From Firmicutes bacterium UBA3871 (GTDB taxonomy: Bacteria; Bacillota; Clostridia; Peptostreptococcales; Anaerovoracaceae), in the NCBI GenBank assembly GCA_002392265.1, contig DGGP01000137.1, forward strand, positions 1 to 23,155: 23,155 nucleotides of DNA, in the 5' to 3' direction. A program made the translations under genes and the position numbers. Below, in pieces: positions 6,048-14,260 of the stretch. Position 1 is the first letter of the stretch. Each line of letters starts with the position of its first letter. The notes below the pieces were generated by a model, which ran no database searches, was not told the origin of the DNA, and saw nothing but the letters and a program-made list of their open reading frames with translations.

Positions 6048-7241
6048 ATGATGAACAAGAATTGCGGATTCGGCACAAAGGCCATTCACGCAGGAAATGT
6101 AAAAGACACTCAGTACGGTGCTCTGACAACTCCTATTTATCAGACATCAACATTCGTATTTGATAGCTGTGAGCAGGGCGGCAGACGTTTTGCAGGACAG
6201 GAAGCAGGATATATCTATACCAGACTCGGAAACCCAACAGTATCTGTTCTTGAAAGCAAGGTTGCAGCACTCGAAGGCGGCGAAGCTTGCGTAGCTACAG
6301 CTTCCGGCATGGGCGCTATCTCATCCTGCCTTTGGAGCATTGCAGGTGCAGGCACACACATCATCGCTGACGGCACACTCTACGGCTGCACATTCGCACT
6401 CTTAAACCACGGCATGACAAAGTACGGTGTAGAGGTTGATTTCATCGACACATCCAACATCGAAGAAGTAAAGAAGCACTTAAAGAAGAACACAGTTTGT
6501 GTATACCTCGAGACTCCTGCAAATCCAAATCTTAAGATTGCGGACATCGCAGCAGTTGCAAAGGCTGCACATGAATATAACAAGGACATCAAGGTAGTAT
6601 GCGACAACACATTCGCATCCCCTGCAATCCAGAATCCGCTTGCACTCGGTGCTGACGTAGTTGTTCACTCCGCTACAAAATATCTGAACGGACACGGCGA
6701 CGTTATCGCGGGATTCGTAGTAGGTAAGGAAGATTTCATCGGCACAGTAAGAATGTTCGGACTCAAGGACATGACAGGTGCTGTAATGGATCCTTTCGCA
6801 GCATTCCTCATTCTCAGAGGTCTCAAGACTCTCGAAATCAGAATGGAAAGACACGCTGCTAACGCAATGAAGGTTGCAGAGTTCCTCGACAAGAATCCTA
6901 ACGTAGAAAAGGTTTACTATCCGGGACTTCCGGGCCACCCTGGTCACGACATCGCAAAGAAGCAGATGAAGACCTTCGGCGGAATGCTTTCATTCGAAGT
7001 AAAGGGCGGCAGAGCTGCAGGCGTAAAGCTGGTTAACGCATTAAAGCTGGTTACAGTTGCAGTATCCCTCGGTGATGCAGAGACTCTCATCGAGCACCCT
7101 GCTTCAATGACTCACTCAACTTACACAGAGGAAGAGCTCAAGGCTAGCGGCATCGCAGGCGGCCTCATCAGACTCTCCGTAGGTCTTGAGAATGCAGAGG
7201 ACATTATTGCCGACCTCGAGCAGGCATTAAAGGCAATCTAA
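6048..7241 (+). CDS. megL: Methionine gamma-lyase (PLP enzyme)
   Basis: A 397-residue Cys/Met-metabolism PLP enzyme that cleaves L-methionine to methanethiol, ammonia and 2-oxobutyrate. It keeps the residues that set methionine gamma-lyase apart from cystathionine lyases and O-acetylhomoserine sulfhydrylases: YGC at 112-114 (Tyr114/Cys116 of the Pseudomonas enzyme) and LKD at 239-241. The PLP lysine is K211 in HSATKYLNGHGD, with D186, Y57 and R59 of the cofactor site also present. GGAGGT lies 7 bases before the ATG at 6048; this start also aligns with family numbering, so the in-frame ATG at 6021 is rejected. Codons are regular (GCA, GTA, ACA, CTC), suggesting high expression. It faces ridA divergently and lysR convergently. 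Confidence 0.95.
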   Translation: MMNKNCGFGTKAIHAGNVKDTQYGALTTPIYQTSTFVFDSCEQGGRRFAGQEAGYIYTRLGNPTVSVLESKVAALEGGEACVATASGMGAISSCLWSIAGAGTHIIADGTLYGCTFALLNHGMTKYGVEVDFIDTSNIEEVKKHLKKNTVCVYLETPANPNLKIADIAAVAKAAHEYNKDIKVVCDNTFASPAIQNPLALGADVVVHSATKYLNGHGDVIAGFVVGKEDFIGTVRMFGLKDMTGAVMDPFAAFLILRGLKTLEIRMERHAANAMKVAEFLDKNPNVEKVYYPGLPGHPGHDIAKKQMKTFGGMLSFEVKGGRAAGVKLVNALKLVTVAVSLGDAETLIEHPASMTHSTYTEEELKASGIAGGLIRLSVGLENAEDIIADLEQALKAI

Positions 7242-7277
7242 AAAGCATCTAATTTCCCACTTGCAAATATAAAACAA

Positions 7278-7316
7278 AAAGCGGGGCAGAGCAAAATATT
7301 TGCTCTGCCTCGCTTT
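7278..7316. terminator. Bidirectional terminator between megL and the LysR gene
   Basis: An 18-base arm at 7278-7295 pairs with 7299-7316 with only one G-U wobble and a 3-base loop (ATA). The outer A/T runs provide a U tract in both directions, fitting the convergent genes. Confidence 0.88.
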
Positions 7317-7334
7317 AAATTCAATAAGATTAAA

Positions 7335-8252
7335 TCAAATATCGGTAGCGAGAATATCCCTCAGGATATCAACGAACATCTCTTCGAGAGGGGAAAGAGG
7401 GACCCCTTTGAGATGTATGTAGCCGAGAATCATATCGCTTACCGCACCTTCGATAGGCTTTGATGTCAGGCGGTCATCGCCGTAGCCTTGCGGCAGCACG
7501 CCGCTTCCAGTGGAGAAGCAGTTTGTGTGGGCGATAACGTTGTAGATTGTGGCGCGGTCGGTAACGTAGACAACGCGGTCAAAGTCGGAAATCGCAGCGG
7601 AAATTGCTTCCTCGGCAAAATGGAGGTCGCTGTTGGACTGTGAGAACACGATGTACGGATATTTCAGAAGATCTTCGTAGGTAATCGTTTCGAGCTTTTC
7701 GAGCGGATGGCCCTTTCTGAAAAAGGCGTGGGGCTTGATGGTTACCAGCTCGACAAAGTCGAGGTGCTTGCGCTCGAGCAGGCCGCGAATGAAGCTGCTG
7801 GTGATGTCGTTCATAAAGATGACACCGAGTTCGCTTTCCTGGCGTGCCACTTCGTTTATTACATCCGCCATTTCGATTTCCTTGAAGCTGACGCGCACGG
7901 AAGGAGCCTCGAGACGGTGAATAAACTCAACAAATGCCTTTGCGCAGAACGGATAGCGCTGCGCACAGATAGCCAGCTTTGCGGTTTCGGCATTGTCTCG
8001 CTCGACATAGTAACGCTCCAGCTCTGTGCTGCTTTCGACAATCGGCATGATGCGGTTTAAAAGCTCGCGGCCATCGTCGGTCAGAGCGATGCCTCTGTTG
8101 TTTCTGATGAAAATGCTGATTCCCAGCTCGCTTTCAAGCTCACGAATGGCTGTGGAAACAGCGGATTGGGAAACGTAGAGATTTTGGGCGGCCTTGTTCA
8201 TGGAACCGCAATGGTAAATCTCGATAACATATTTCATTTGCAGAAGTGTCAT
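7335..8252 (-). CDS. LysR family transcriptional regulator
   Basis: A 305-residue regulator of standard LysR length. The winged helix-turn-helix occupies residues 1-60 (SMNKAAQNLYVSQSAVSTAI then LESELGISIFIRNNRG), followed by a LysR substrate-binding domain (about 90-300). The start at 8252 is fixed by AAGGAGG upstream and by the typical MTLLQMKYVIEIYHCGS opening; the longer open frame to 8411 is discarded. It lies convergent with megL and divergent from a PLP decarboxylase gene. The T-N11-A box in the ridA-megL gap is a plausible target, so a role in sulfur amino acid breakdown is inferred. The decarboxylase promoter could also be a target. The inducer is unknown. Confidence 0.95.
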   Translation of the reverse strand: MTLLQMKYVIEIYHCGSMNKAAQNLYVSQSAVSTAIRELESELGISIFIRNNRGIALTDDGRELLNRIMPIVESSTELERYYVERDNAETAKLAICAQRYPFCAKAFVEFIHRLEAPSVRVSFKEIEMADVINEVARQESELGVIFMNDITSSFIRGLLERKHLDFVELVTIKPHAFFRKGHPLEKLETITYEDLLKYPYIVFSQSNSDLHFAEEAISAAISDFDRVVYVTDRATIYNVIAHTNCFSTGSGVLPQGYGDDRLTSKPIEGAVSDMILGYIHLKGVPLSPLEEMFVDILRDILATDI

Positions 8253-8280
8253 GTGGTCGCCTCCTTTTTTAATCGACTTA

Positions 8281-8310
8281 ATTGTACAATATGGGGCAGA
8301 GGTTTTGCAA
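8281..8310 (-). promoter_or_regulatory. Promoter of the LysR gene with overlapping palindrome
   Basis: On the minus strand, TTGCAA (8305-8310) and TACAAT (8281-8286) are separated by 18 bases. The -10 lies inside a perfect 10-bp palindrome ATTGTACAAT (8281-8290), a possible autoregulatory site. Confidence 0.5.
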
Positions 8311-8347
8311 GAAAAAGAAAAAAGGTGTGAACGAGCTGATTTCGTTA

Positions 8348-8353
8348 TATAAT
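8348..8353 (+). promoter_or_regulatory. -10 element of the PLP decarboxylase promoter
   Basis: A perfect TATAAT lies 43 bases before the start codon. There is no convincing -35 at 16-18 bases upstream, so the promoter may depend on an activator, perhaps the divergent LysR protein. Confidence 0.45.
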
Positions 8354-8396
8354 AAATATATACTGGTGTAAACAATAAAGAAAAACAGGTGAAAAG

Positions 8397-9620
8397 ATGG
8401 ACAAAAAACAAGCAATCAAAAAATTAGCCGAAAAATATGACAGCTTTTATTTTTACGATCAGCAGATGATTCTCGAGCGGATAGACAGACTGCAAAAAAA
8501 CTTCAAAGGAATAGAGTTTCTCTATTCGATCAAGTGCAACCCGCACAGCGGTGTGCTTGAAACTGTTTTCGGCAAGGGCTTTGGCGCGGATGCGGCAAGC
8601 CTGCGCGAAGTGGAAATGGCTGCGGAGCACGGCCTGCCAAAGGATCTCATCTACTATTCTGCACCGGCAAAGGCAGCAGGAGACATCGAAGCGGCACTCG
8701 GCAAGGCAGTTTTAATTGCCGACAGCCTCAGCGAGCTTGAACGCATACGCAAGATTGCACAGAGCGGCAGAAATGACCTTCCGATCAAGGTCGGAATCCG
8801 CATAAATCCTGACTTCTCCTATGAGACAAACGAAGGACATGCAAACAAGTTCGGTGTCGATGAGGGCGCTGCGCTTGATTATATGTCAAAGATGAAGGAT
8901 GACGCCTTTATTTGCATCACAGGCATTCACGCCCACATACGCAGCCAGGAGCTAGATGCAAAGAAGCTCAGAAGCTACTACGACAAGATGTTTGCTCTGG
9001 CACTTCGCTGCGAAGAGGCACTTGGCAGAAAGCTTGAATATATTAACCTCGGATCCGGTATAGGTATACCGTTCGACGAAAAGGACAGTGAGGTTGATGT
9101 TGAATGGCTGGGCGCAGAGACGGAAAAGCTGCTTGGCGATTTCAGAAAAACTCACGCAGGAACACGCATTTTTATCGAGTCGGGCAGATATGCCCCGGGA
9201 CCTTCGGGTATATATGTTACAAAGGTTATGGACAAAAAGGTTTCCTATGGCAAAACCTATATCCTGCTGAAAAATACATTAAACGGCTTTATGAGGCCGA
9301 GCGCGGCAAAGATGATGAGCAAATATCTGACAAGCGAGCCTGCATTTTCGTGGGAACCGCTTTTTACCGGCCTGCATTCTTTCAGGTTTGAAGCGCTTGA
9401 GCCTAATAGCGAAAAGGAAATCGTAACGCTGGCCGGCAGTCTTTGCACGGGTACGGACGTCATTGCGGAGGATATTGAGATGCCTCGCCTTGAGATAGGC
9501 GACCTTGTGATTATCACAAATGCCGGTGCTTATGCGGCATCGTTTTCGCCTATGCAGTTTTCGTCGCAGGAAGCGCCGGGACAGGTGCTTATGCGTACCG
9601 ACGGGAGCTTTGCGGAGTAG
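8397..9620 (+). CDS. Fold-III PLP-dependent decarboxylase (DAP/ornithine decarboxylase-like)
   Basis: A 407-residue enzyme of the alanine-racemase-fold decarboxylases, which remove a carboxyl group from a basic or diamino acid using PLP. The PLP lysine is K46 in YSIKCNPH; the phosphate loop is NLGSGIGIPF (about 216-225), with ESGRYAPGPSG near 261. The second-subunit active-site pieces are LCTGTDV (about 350) and NAGAYAASF with Y379. HAHIRSQ replaces the HxHIGSQ of canonical diaminopimelate decarboxylases. This points instead to relatives acting on unusual or carrier-bound substrates. It is not in a lysine operon. The ribosome site is weak (AGGTGAAAAG). glnS follows after 68 bases with its own promoter. 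The substrate is unresolved. Confidence 0.9.
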   Translation: MDKKQAIKKLAEKYDSFYFYDQQMILERIDRLQKNFKGIEFLYSIKCNPHSGVLETVFGKGFGADAASLREVEMAAEHGLPKDLIYYSAPAKAAGDIEAALGKAVLIADSLSELERIRKIAQSGRNDLPIKVGIRINPDFSYETNEGHANKFGVDEGAALDYMSKMKDDAFICITGIHAHIRSQELDAKKLRSYYDKMFALALRCEEALGRKLEYINLGSGIGIPFDEKDSEVDVEWLGAETEKLLGDFRKTHAGTRIFIESGRYAPGPSGIYVTKVMDKKVSYGKTYILLKNTLNGFMRPSAAKMMSKYLTSEPAFSWEPLFTGLHSFRFEALEPNSEKEIVTLAGSLCTGTDVIAEDIEMPRLEIGDLVIITNAGAYAASFSPMQFSSQEAPGQVLMRTDGSFAE

Positions 9621-9627
9621 AAAAATG

Positions 9628-9656
9628 TTGTCGAACCACGTTTTTTGTAATAGAAT
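9628..9656 (+). promoter_or_regulatory. glnS promoter
   Basis: TTGTCG (9628-9633) and TAGAAT (9651-9656) lie 17 bases apart, 32 bases before the glnS start. The gap is too short for a T-box leader. Confidence 0.55.
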
Positions 9657-9688
9657 AAAGTGAATATATTATTAATAGGAGAAATACT

Positions 9689-11425
9689 ATGGCAGAAGAA
9701 ATCAAGGCTCCGATTACCGAAGAGGTCGCTGAAAAAACCAATTTCATTTACAACTTTATTAAAGCTGATATTGCGCCGGGCGGGCAATACGAAGGACTCC
9801 AAGTCCACACCCGCTTTCCTCCGGAACCGAACGGTTACCTGCATATAGGGCATTGCAAGGCTCTCTGCATTGACTTTGGAATGGCAGAGAGATTTAACGG
9901 CATATGCAACCTGCGTATGGACGACACAAATCCTGCAAAGGAAGACACGGAATACGTAGATGCAATAAAGCAGGATATTCACTGGCTCGGATTCGATTGG
10001 GAAGACAGATTCTATTATGGTTCGGATTACTTTGAAAAGGACTATGAATATGCAATCGAGCTGATTAAAAAGGGACTTGCTTATGTCTGCGAGCTTTCGC
10101 CTGAAGAGTTCAGACTGAATCGCGGAGATACAGAGCATCCGGCAGTGTCTCCTTATCGTGACAGACCTATCGAAGAAAATCTGATGCTGTTTGAAAAGAT
10201 GAAGAACGGCGAAGTTGAAGAGGGAAAGATGACCCTCCGCGCAAAAATCGATCTTGAGAGCGGCAATTTCAATATGAGAGATCCTGTAATTTACAGAATC
10301 CGTTTCATTAATCACCACCGTCAGGGTACAAAGTGGTGCATCTTCCCGATGTACGATTTTGCTCATCCTATTCAGGACGCACTCGAGGGTATCACACATT
10401 CCCTCTGCTCACTTGAATACGAAGAGCATCGTCCGCTTTATGACTGGGTGGTAAACAATGTATCGATTCCATATCACAAGCCTCGCCAGATAGAGTTTGC
10501 GAGACTCGGAATCGACCATACCGTAATGAGCAAGAGAAAGCTCCGCCAGCTGGTTGAAGAGGGCTATGTTTTGGGCTGGGACGATCCGCGTATGCCGACG
10601 CTTTGCGGACTTCGCCGCCGCGGATACACAGCTGCTTCCATCAGAAACTTCTGTGATTCAATCGGCGTGGCAAAGAGCACCAATGTTATAGAGTTTGCAG
10701 AGCTTGAAAGATGCCTGCGCGACGACCTGAATATGGTTGCGGAGCGTACAATGGCTGTAATTCATCCTGTGAAGCTGACTGTTACAAACTATCCTGAGGG
10801 GCAGGTTGAAACCTTCGAGGTTGAGAACAATCCTCTCGACCCTTCGCAGGGAACTCACGAGATTACATTCAGCAGAAATCTCTGGATGGAAGCCGATGAC
10901 TTTATGGAAGAGCCTATTCCAAAGTACAAGAGAATGTTCCCGGGCAACGAGGTTCGTCTCAAGGGCACATATCTGGTTACATGCACAGGCTGCAAAAAGG
11001 ATGAGAACGGCAATGTAATCGAAGTTCTTTGCGAATACGATCCTGAATCACGCGGAGGAAATCCTGCGGACGGCCGCAAGGTAAAGGGCGCAACAATCCA
11101 CTGGGTTGACACAAACAACTGCGCCGATGCGGAAGTGCGTCTCTATGACAATCTCTTCCTCGATCCGCAGCCGGACGGTGCGGACAAGAACTTCCTTGAC
11201 TGCATGAACCCTGAATCACTGGTGGTTCTTCAGAACTGCAAGGTTGAAAAGGGACTTGTTGAGATAGCTAAAAAGTATGATGAAACTGAAAACCGTACCG
11301 GAGTGAATGCGCCTACATTCCAGTTCATGCGCGTGGGATTTTTCTGCCTGGACAACAAGGACAGCAGCGCAGAACACATGGTATTCAACCGCAGCGTTTC
11401 ATTAAAGGACGGCTTCAAGAAATAG
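9689..11425 (+). CDS. glnS: Glutaminyl-tRNA synthetase
   Basis: A full-length (578-residue) class I glutaminyl-tRNA synthetase, which charges tRNA-Gln with glutamine in the cytosol. The class I signatures are HIGH at 52-55 (PPEPNGYLHIGH) and VMSKRKL near 279-285. GlnRS-type features include RMDDTNP(A)KE instead of the RFDDTNP(E) tract of GluRS, and a C-terminal two-barrel anticodon-binding region from about 340. AGGAGA precedes the ATG by 8 bases. Most Firmicutes make Gln-tRNA by the GatCAB amidotransferase route; GlnRS in some Clostridia is usually explained by ancient transfer. A dipeptidase gene begins 25 bases downstream with no terminator between. Confidence 0.97.
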   Translation: MAEEIKAPITEEVAEKTNFIYNFIKADIAPGGQYEGLQVHTRFPPEPNGYLHIGHCKALCIDFGMAERFNGICNLRMDDTNPAKEDTEYVDAIKQDIHWLGFDWEDRFYYGSDYFEKDYEYAIELIKKGLAYVCELSPEEFRLNRGDTEHPAVSPYRDRPIEENLMLFEKMKNGEVEEGKMTLRAKIDLESGNFNMRDPVIYRIRFINHHRQGTKWCIFPMYDFAHPIQDALEGITHSLCSLEYEEHRPLYDWVVNNVSIPYHKPRQIEFARLGIDHTVMSKRKLRQLVEEGYVLGWDDPRMPTLCGLRRRGYTAASIRNFCDSIGVAKSTNVIEFAELERCLRDDLNMVAERTMAVIHPVKLTVTNYPEGQVETFEVENNPLDPSQGTHEITFSRNLWMEADDFMEEPIPKYKRMFPGNEVRLKGTYLVTCTGCKKDENGNVIEVLCEYDPESRGGNPADGRKVKGATIHWVDTNNCADAEVRLYDNLFLDPQPDGADKNFLDCMNPESLVVLQNCKVEKGLVEIAKKYDETENRTGVNAPTFQFMRVGFFCLDNKDSSAEHMVFNRSVSLKDGFKK

Positions 11426-11450
11426 AAATTTTATAAAAGGGGTGATTAAA

Positions 11451-12917
11451 ATGCCGTGCACAACATTATTGGTCGGAAAAAAAGCCAGCAACGACGGTTC
11501 AACAATGATATCGAGAACTGATGACGGCCATTTCGACGTAAAGAAAATCGTAGTGGTAGAACCAAAGGACCAGCCCAGAAAGTATAAAAGTGTGATTTCA
11601 CACCTTGAAATCGAGCTTCCGAAGAATCCTATGAGGTATACGGCCTGCCCATCCGTTGACAAAAAGGACGGAATCTGGGCAGCAACCGGAATTAACGCCG
11701 CAAATGTCGGTATGACTGCGACGGAGACGATTACTTCAAATCCGCGCGTGCTGGCAGCAGATCCGCTGGTTGAATATCAAAAGGCCCGCGGAAACAAAAA
11801 GGCAGTGCCGGGCGGCATTGGTGAAGAGGATATCGTAGTGCTGGTGCTTCCATATATAAAGACTGCGCGCGAAGGCGTGGAGCGACTTGCCGAGCTTCTC
11901 GAAAAATATGGAACTTACGAATCAAACGGCATTGCATTTAACGACAAGGATGAAGTATGGTGGCTCGAGACCATCGGTGGGCATCACTGGATTGCCTGCA
12001 GAGTGCCTGATGATGTTTGCGTAATCGCACCAAACAGATTCGGCCTCGACAGATTCGATTTCGACGATGCATATGGGAAAAAGAAGAATTTCATGTGCTC
12101 CAAGGATTTAAAGGAGTTCATTGAAAAGTACCATCTGGATTTGAACAAAGCCGGAGAGGAATTTAATCCGCGCTATGCTTTTGGCTCCTGCTCGGATTCC
12201 GATCATATCTATAATACGCCGCGTTCGTGGTTTATGGCCAGATGCCTGGCTCCGAACAAGTATAAATGGGAAGGCCCGGATGCAGACTTTACACCGGAAA
12301 GCAATGACATTCCTTGGTGTATCGTACCTGAGAAAAAGGTTACCGTGGAGGATGTGAAGTATATACTTTCCACACATTTCCAGGGAACCAAGTTCAATCC
12401 GTACATTTCTCACGACGAGTCCACCTATGCGGGTAAATACCGTTCTATCGGCATTAACCGTACGGGCGTGACATCCATCTGTCAGATCAGGAATGATGTG
12501 CCAAAGGAAATCAGCGGACTTGAATGGGTTTGCTTCGCATCGAATGCGTTTAACGCAATCATTCCGCTTTATCCGAATGTGCCAAAGATGCCAAAATATC
12601 TCAGCAGTGTTGGCCTTGAAGCAAGTACCGAAAACCTCTACTGGAGCAATCGCCTGATTGAGTCTCTGGCAGATGCAAACTATGGCGGCTGCGTTCAGCA
12701 CATCGGAAGATATCAGGAAGCTGTGGCTACAGAGGGACGCAAAATCGTTCTCGAGTACGACGAAAAGATGGCAAAGTCGGGCAAGTTCGATTTAGCGGTC
12801 GAAGCAAACGAAAAGATTGCCGAGATGGTAAAGGAAAAAACGACCGATACGCTCACAAAGGTTCTAGCTGTGGCAGGAGAGAATATGAAGAACGGCTTCA
12901 AGTGGTCGGACAACTAG
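11451..12917 (+). CDS. C69 family dipeptidase (PepD-like)
   Basis: A 488-residue peptidase of family C69, Ntn-hydrolase fold, which cleaves dipeptides in the cytosol. The presumed nucleophile is Cys3 in MPCTTLLVGKKAS, followed by the family tract NDGSTMISRTDDG and the later GGHHWIACRVPDD. The C-terminal half carries the typical WFMARCL and ISHDESTYAG segments. The ATG at 11451 has AAGGGGTG 7 bases upstream; an in-frame GTG at 11442 sits inside that site and is rejected. Without a propeptide, Met-Pro removal would be needed to expose the Cys. It probably shares a transcript with glnS and is followed by the three-hairpin region. Confidence 0.94.
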   Translation: MPCTTLLVGKKASNDGSTMISRTDDGHFDVKKIVVVEPKDQPRKYKSVISHLEIELPKNPMRYTACPSVDKKDGIWAATGINAANVGMTATETITSNPRVLAADPLVEYQKARGNKKAVPGGIGEEDIVVLVLPYIKTAREGVERLAELLEKYGTYESNGIAFNDKDEVWWLETIGGHHWIACRVPDDVCVIAPNRFGLDRFDFDDAYGKKKNFMCSKDLKEFIEKYHLDLNKAGEEFNPRYAFGSCSDSDHIYNTPRSWFMARCLAPNKYKWEGPDADFTPESNDIPWCIVPEKKVTVEDVKYILSTHFQGTKFNPYISHDESTYAGKYRSIGINRTGVTSICQIRNDVPKEISGLEWVCFASNAFNAIIPLYPNVPKMPKYLSSVGLEASTENLYWSNRLIESLADANYGGCVQHIGRYQEAVATEGRKIVLEYDEKMAKSGKFDLAVEANEKIAEMVKEKTTDTLTKVLAVAGENMKNGFKWSDN

Positions 12918-12934
12918 ACAGTTTTCGGAGTTCT

Positions 12935-12971
12935 ATGCACTAAATTGCCCGAATACGCTCGGATAGTGCAT
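12935..12971. repeat. ATGCACTA hairpin, copy 1
   Basis: ATGCACTA (12935-12942) and TAGTGCAT (12964-12971) are perfect inverted arms, with an inner CCGA/TCGG stem (12949-12962). It is the first of three hairpins with the same arm within 200 bp. There is no T run, so it is not an obvious terminator. Confidence 0.75.
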
Positions 12972-13028
12972 GGATTTAGGCGGTTTAGGAGCATTCCGGT
13001 GCGCATATATCGCAAAAAAAAATAAAAT

Positions 13029-13071
13029 AAATGCACTAAATGTGGAATAATCCGCGTTTAGTGCATTTTTT
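13029..13071. terminator. Terminator hairpin with ATGCACTAA arms, copy 2
   Basis: Arms 13029-13040 (AAATGCACTAAA) and 13057-13068 are perfect; an inner six-pair stem with wobbles closes on the loop ATAA. Six T residues follow on the plus side and an A-rich run lies on the other. It can terminate pepD and, in reverse, the DUF4349 operon. Confidence 0.85.
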
Positions 13072-13093
13072 AATAGTATCTGTCTGTTAGGCC

Positions 13094-13132
13094 CATGCAC
13101 TAAACCGGCTAAATGCTGTGGGTTAGTGCATA
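13094..13132. repeat. ATGCACTAA hairpin, copy 3
   Basis: ATGCACTAA (13095-13103) and TTAGTGCAT (13123-13131) form a perfect inverted repeat; CC/GG pairs extend it inward. It uses the same arm as copies 1 and 2 with a different loop. Confidence 0.75.
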
Positions 13133-13144
13133 GTTTTGAAAATT

Positions 13145-14260
13145 CTACTGTTTTCCGATCCTGCGCCCGCTCCACCAGCTGCGTATGCTGCGGAGCCAGT
13201 GGAACTTGCAAGCTACGATTATGATTACCGCAATGATTGCCAGCGTAATCAGATTATACGAAATCCAGTTTGCAAAGCAATCCAGTGCATAGAGGAAATT
13301 AGCCGCACCGTCCTTCAGGTTCTGCGCAAGCCTTGCAAGGAAGCTCTGATCCTGGTCTATACCGTTTTCATAGCGCACTACCTTTTCAAGGTTCACGCAA
13401 ACGGTCGAATAATCCACCAGGCTGTCATAACGGTTCAGCGTCGACGAGTACATGTCAATCTGATACTGCGTATCCGAAAGCGCATTTTCGAGCTCTATTA
13501 TGTCGCTCATATTGTTTGCCTCGCGCATCAGGTTCTGCAGGCGATCCTCTTTGATCTTTAGCGTCTCAAGGCGGCCTTCGGTCTCGAAATATTCAAGCCC
13601 GATATCCTCCACGCTTTCGCTCATGGAGACCACATAGCTCGCCTCGTGCAGAGAATCGAGGAATTCTCTGTACCTGCCCTGCGGCACGCGAACCACATAG
13701 TATCCGCTTTTGTAAGAACCCTCGCTATAGTACGAGCCGTTGCTGATTTCAGAGCTCTCGAAGTACCCGCCGCACTTTTTGACAAGCTCCTGAAGTGCTG
13801 CAACAGATTCGTCGAACTCGGTTGTCTGCAGGCTCACATCAGCCCGATAGATAAGCTTCACATTGCTTGCGGCATTGTAAGCAGCATCCTCTGGCATCGG
13901 CCCTTCGCGTTCGAGGCTCACATAATTGTTTATATCGGCAGTGTTCTTTTGCTCACCTGAAGAAGCTGCTTCGAGCTCCTCATCAAATACGGCCGTATCC
14001 TTGGATGCGAAATTGTTTGAACTGCCCATCTTCATGAAATCAAAGCCGGTAAAGCTGTCAAAGAACGAGCCGAGGCAAAGCCCGATAACCAGCACAGCTG
14101 CCAGCCCCGAAGCCCATTTTATACGGCTTTTTCTTTTTGCGCTCCGCTCGGCATTACTCAAAGCAGGCGTGACTTTAATTCTTTCGGCAGAGTACTCTGC
14201 CTCTGTGATATACTTTTCGTCAATCTGTCCCACAGCCTTTGCAAAATCTTCTTTTTTCAT
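13145..14260 (-). CDS. DUF4349 membrane protein, putative anti-sigma partner
   Basis: A 371-residue protein with a cytosolic N-terminus (1-46), a membrane helix (about 49-67), an extracytoplasmic DUF4349 domain (about 130-325) and a second helix (about 330-350) before a basic tail. The DUF4349 part includes YRADVSLQT, a two-residue-spaced YYVVRVPQGRYREF strand and a coiled-coil stretch LETLKIKEDRLQNLM. Its start overlaps the end of the ECF sigma gene by four bases, the usual layout for a sigma/anti-sigma pair. The N-terminal segment would be the sigma-binding part; no zinc-binding HxxxCxxC motif is seen. The anti-sigma role is inferred from context, not demonstrated for the domain. Confidence 0.92.
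   Translation of the reverse strand: MKKEDFAKAVGQIDEKYITEAEYSAERIKVTPALSNAERSAKRKSRIKWASGLAAVLVIGLCLGSFFDSFTGFDFMKMGSSNNFASKDTAVFDEELEAASSGEQKNTADINNYVSLEREGPMPEDAAYNAASNVKLIYRADVSLQTTEFDESVAALQELVKKCGGYFESSEISNGSYYSEGSYKSGYYVVRVPQGRYREFLDSLHEASYVVSMSESVEDIGLEYFETEGRLETLKIKEDRLQNLMREANNMSDIIELENALSDTQYQIDMYSSTLNRYDSLVDYSTVCVNLEKVVRYENGIDQDQSFLARLAQNLKDGAANFLYALDCFANWISYNLITLAIIAVIIIVACKFHWLRSIRSWWSGRRIGKQ

Noticed and set aside
7335..8411. Longer 358-residue LysR form
   Set aside because: The extra N-terminus covers the promoter and ribosome site; AAGGAGG fixes the start at 8252, giving the standard LysR length.
9621..9688. T-box leader for glnS
   Set aside because: The gap is only 68 bases, contains a plain promoter and has no room for a T-box structure.
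9530..10399. A 289-codon minus-strand open frame across the decarboxylase end and glnS start
   Set aside because: It overlaps two well-supported plus-strand genes and the glnS promoter, and shows no recognisable domain.
12935..13132. CRISPR array
   Set aside because: The repeated arms are short inverted pairs at irregular spacing, not direct repeats with uniform spacers, and there are no cas genes.
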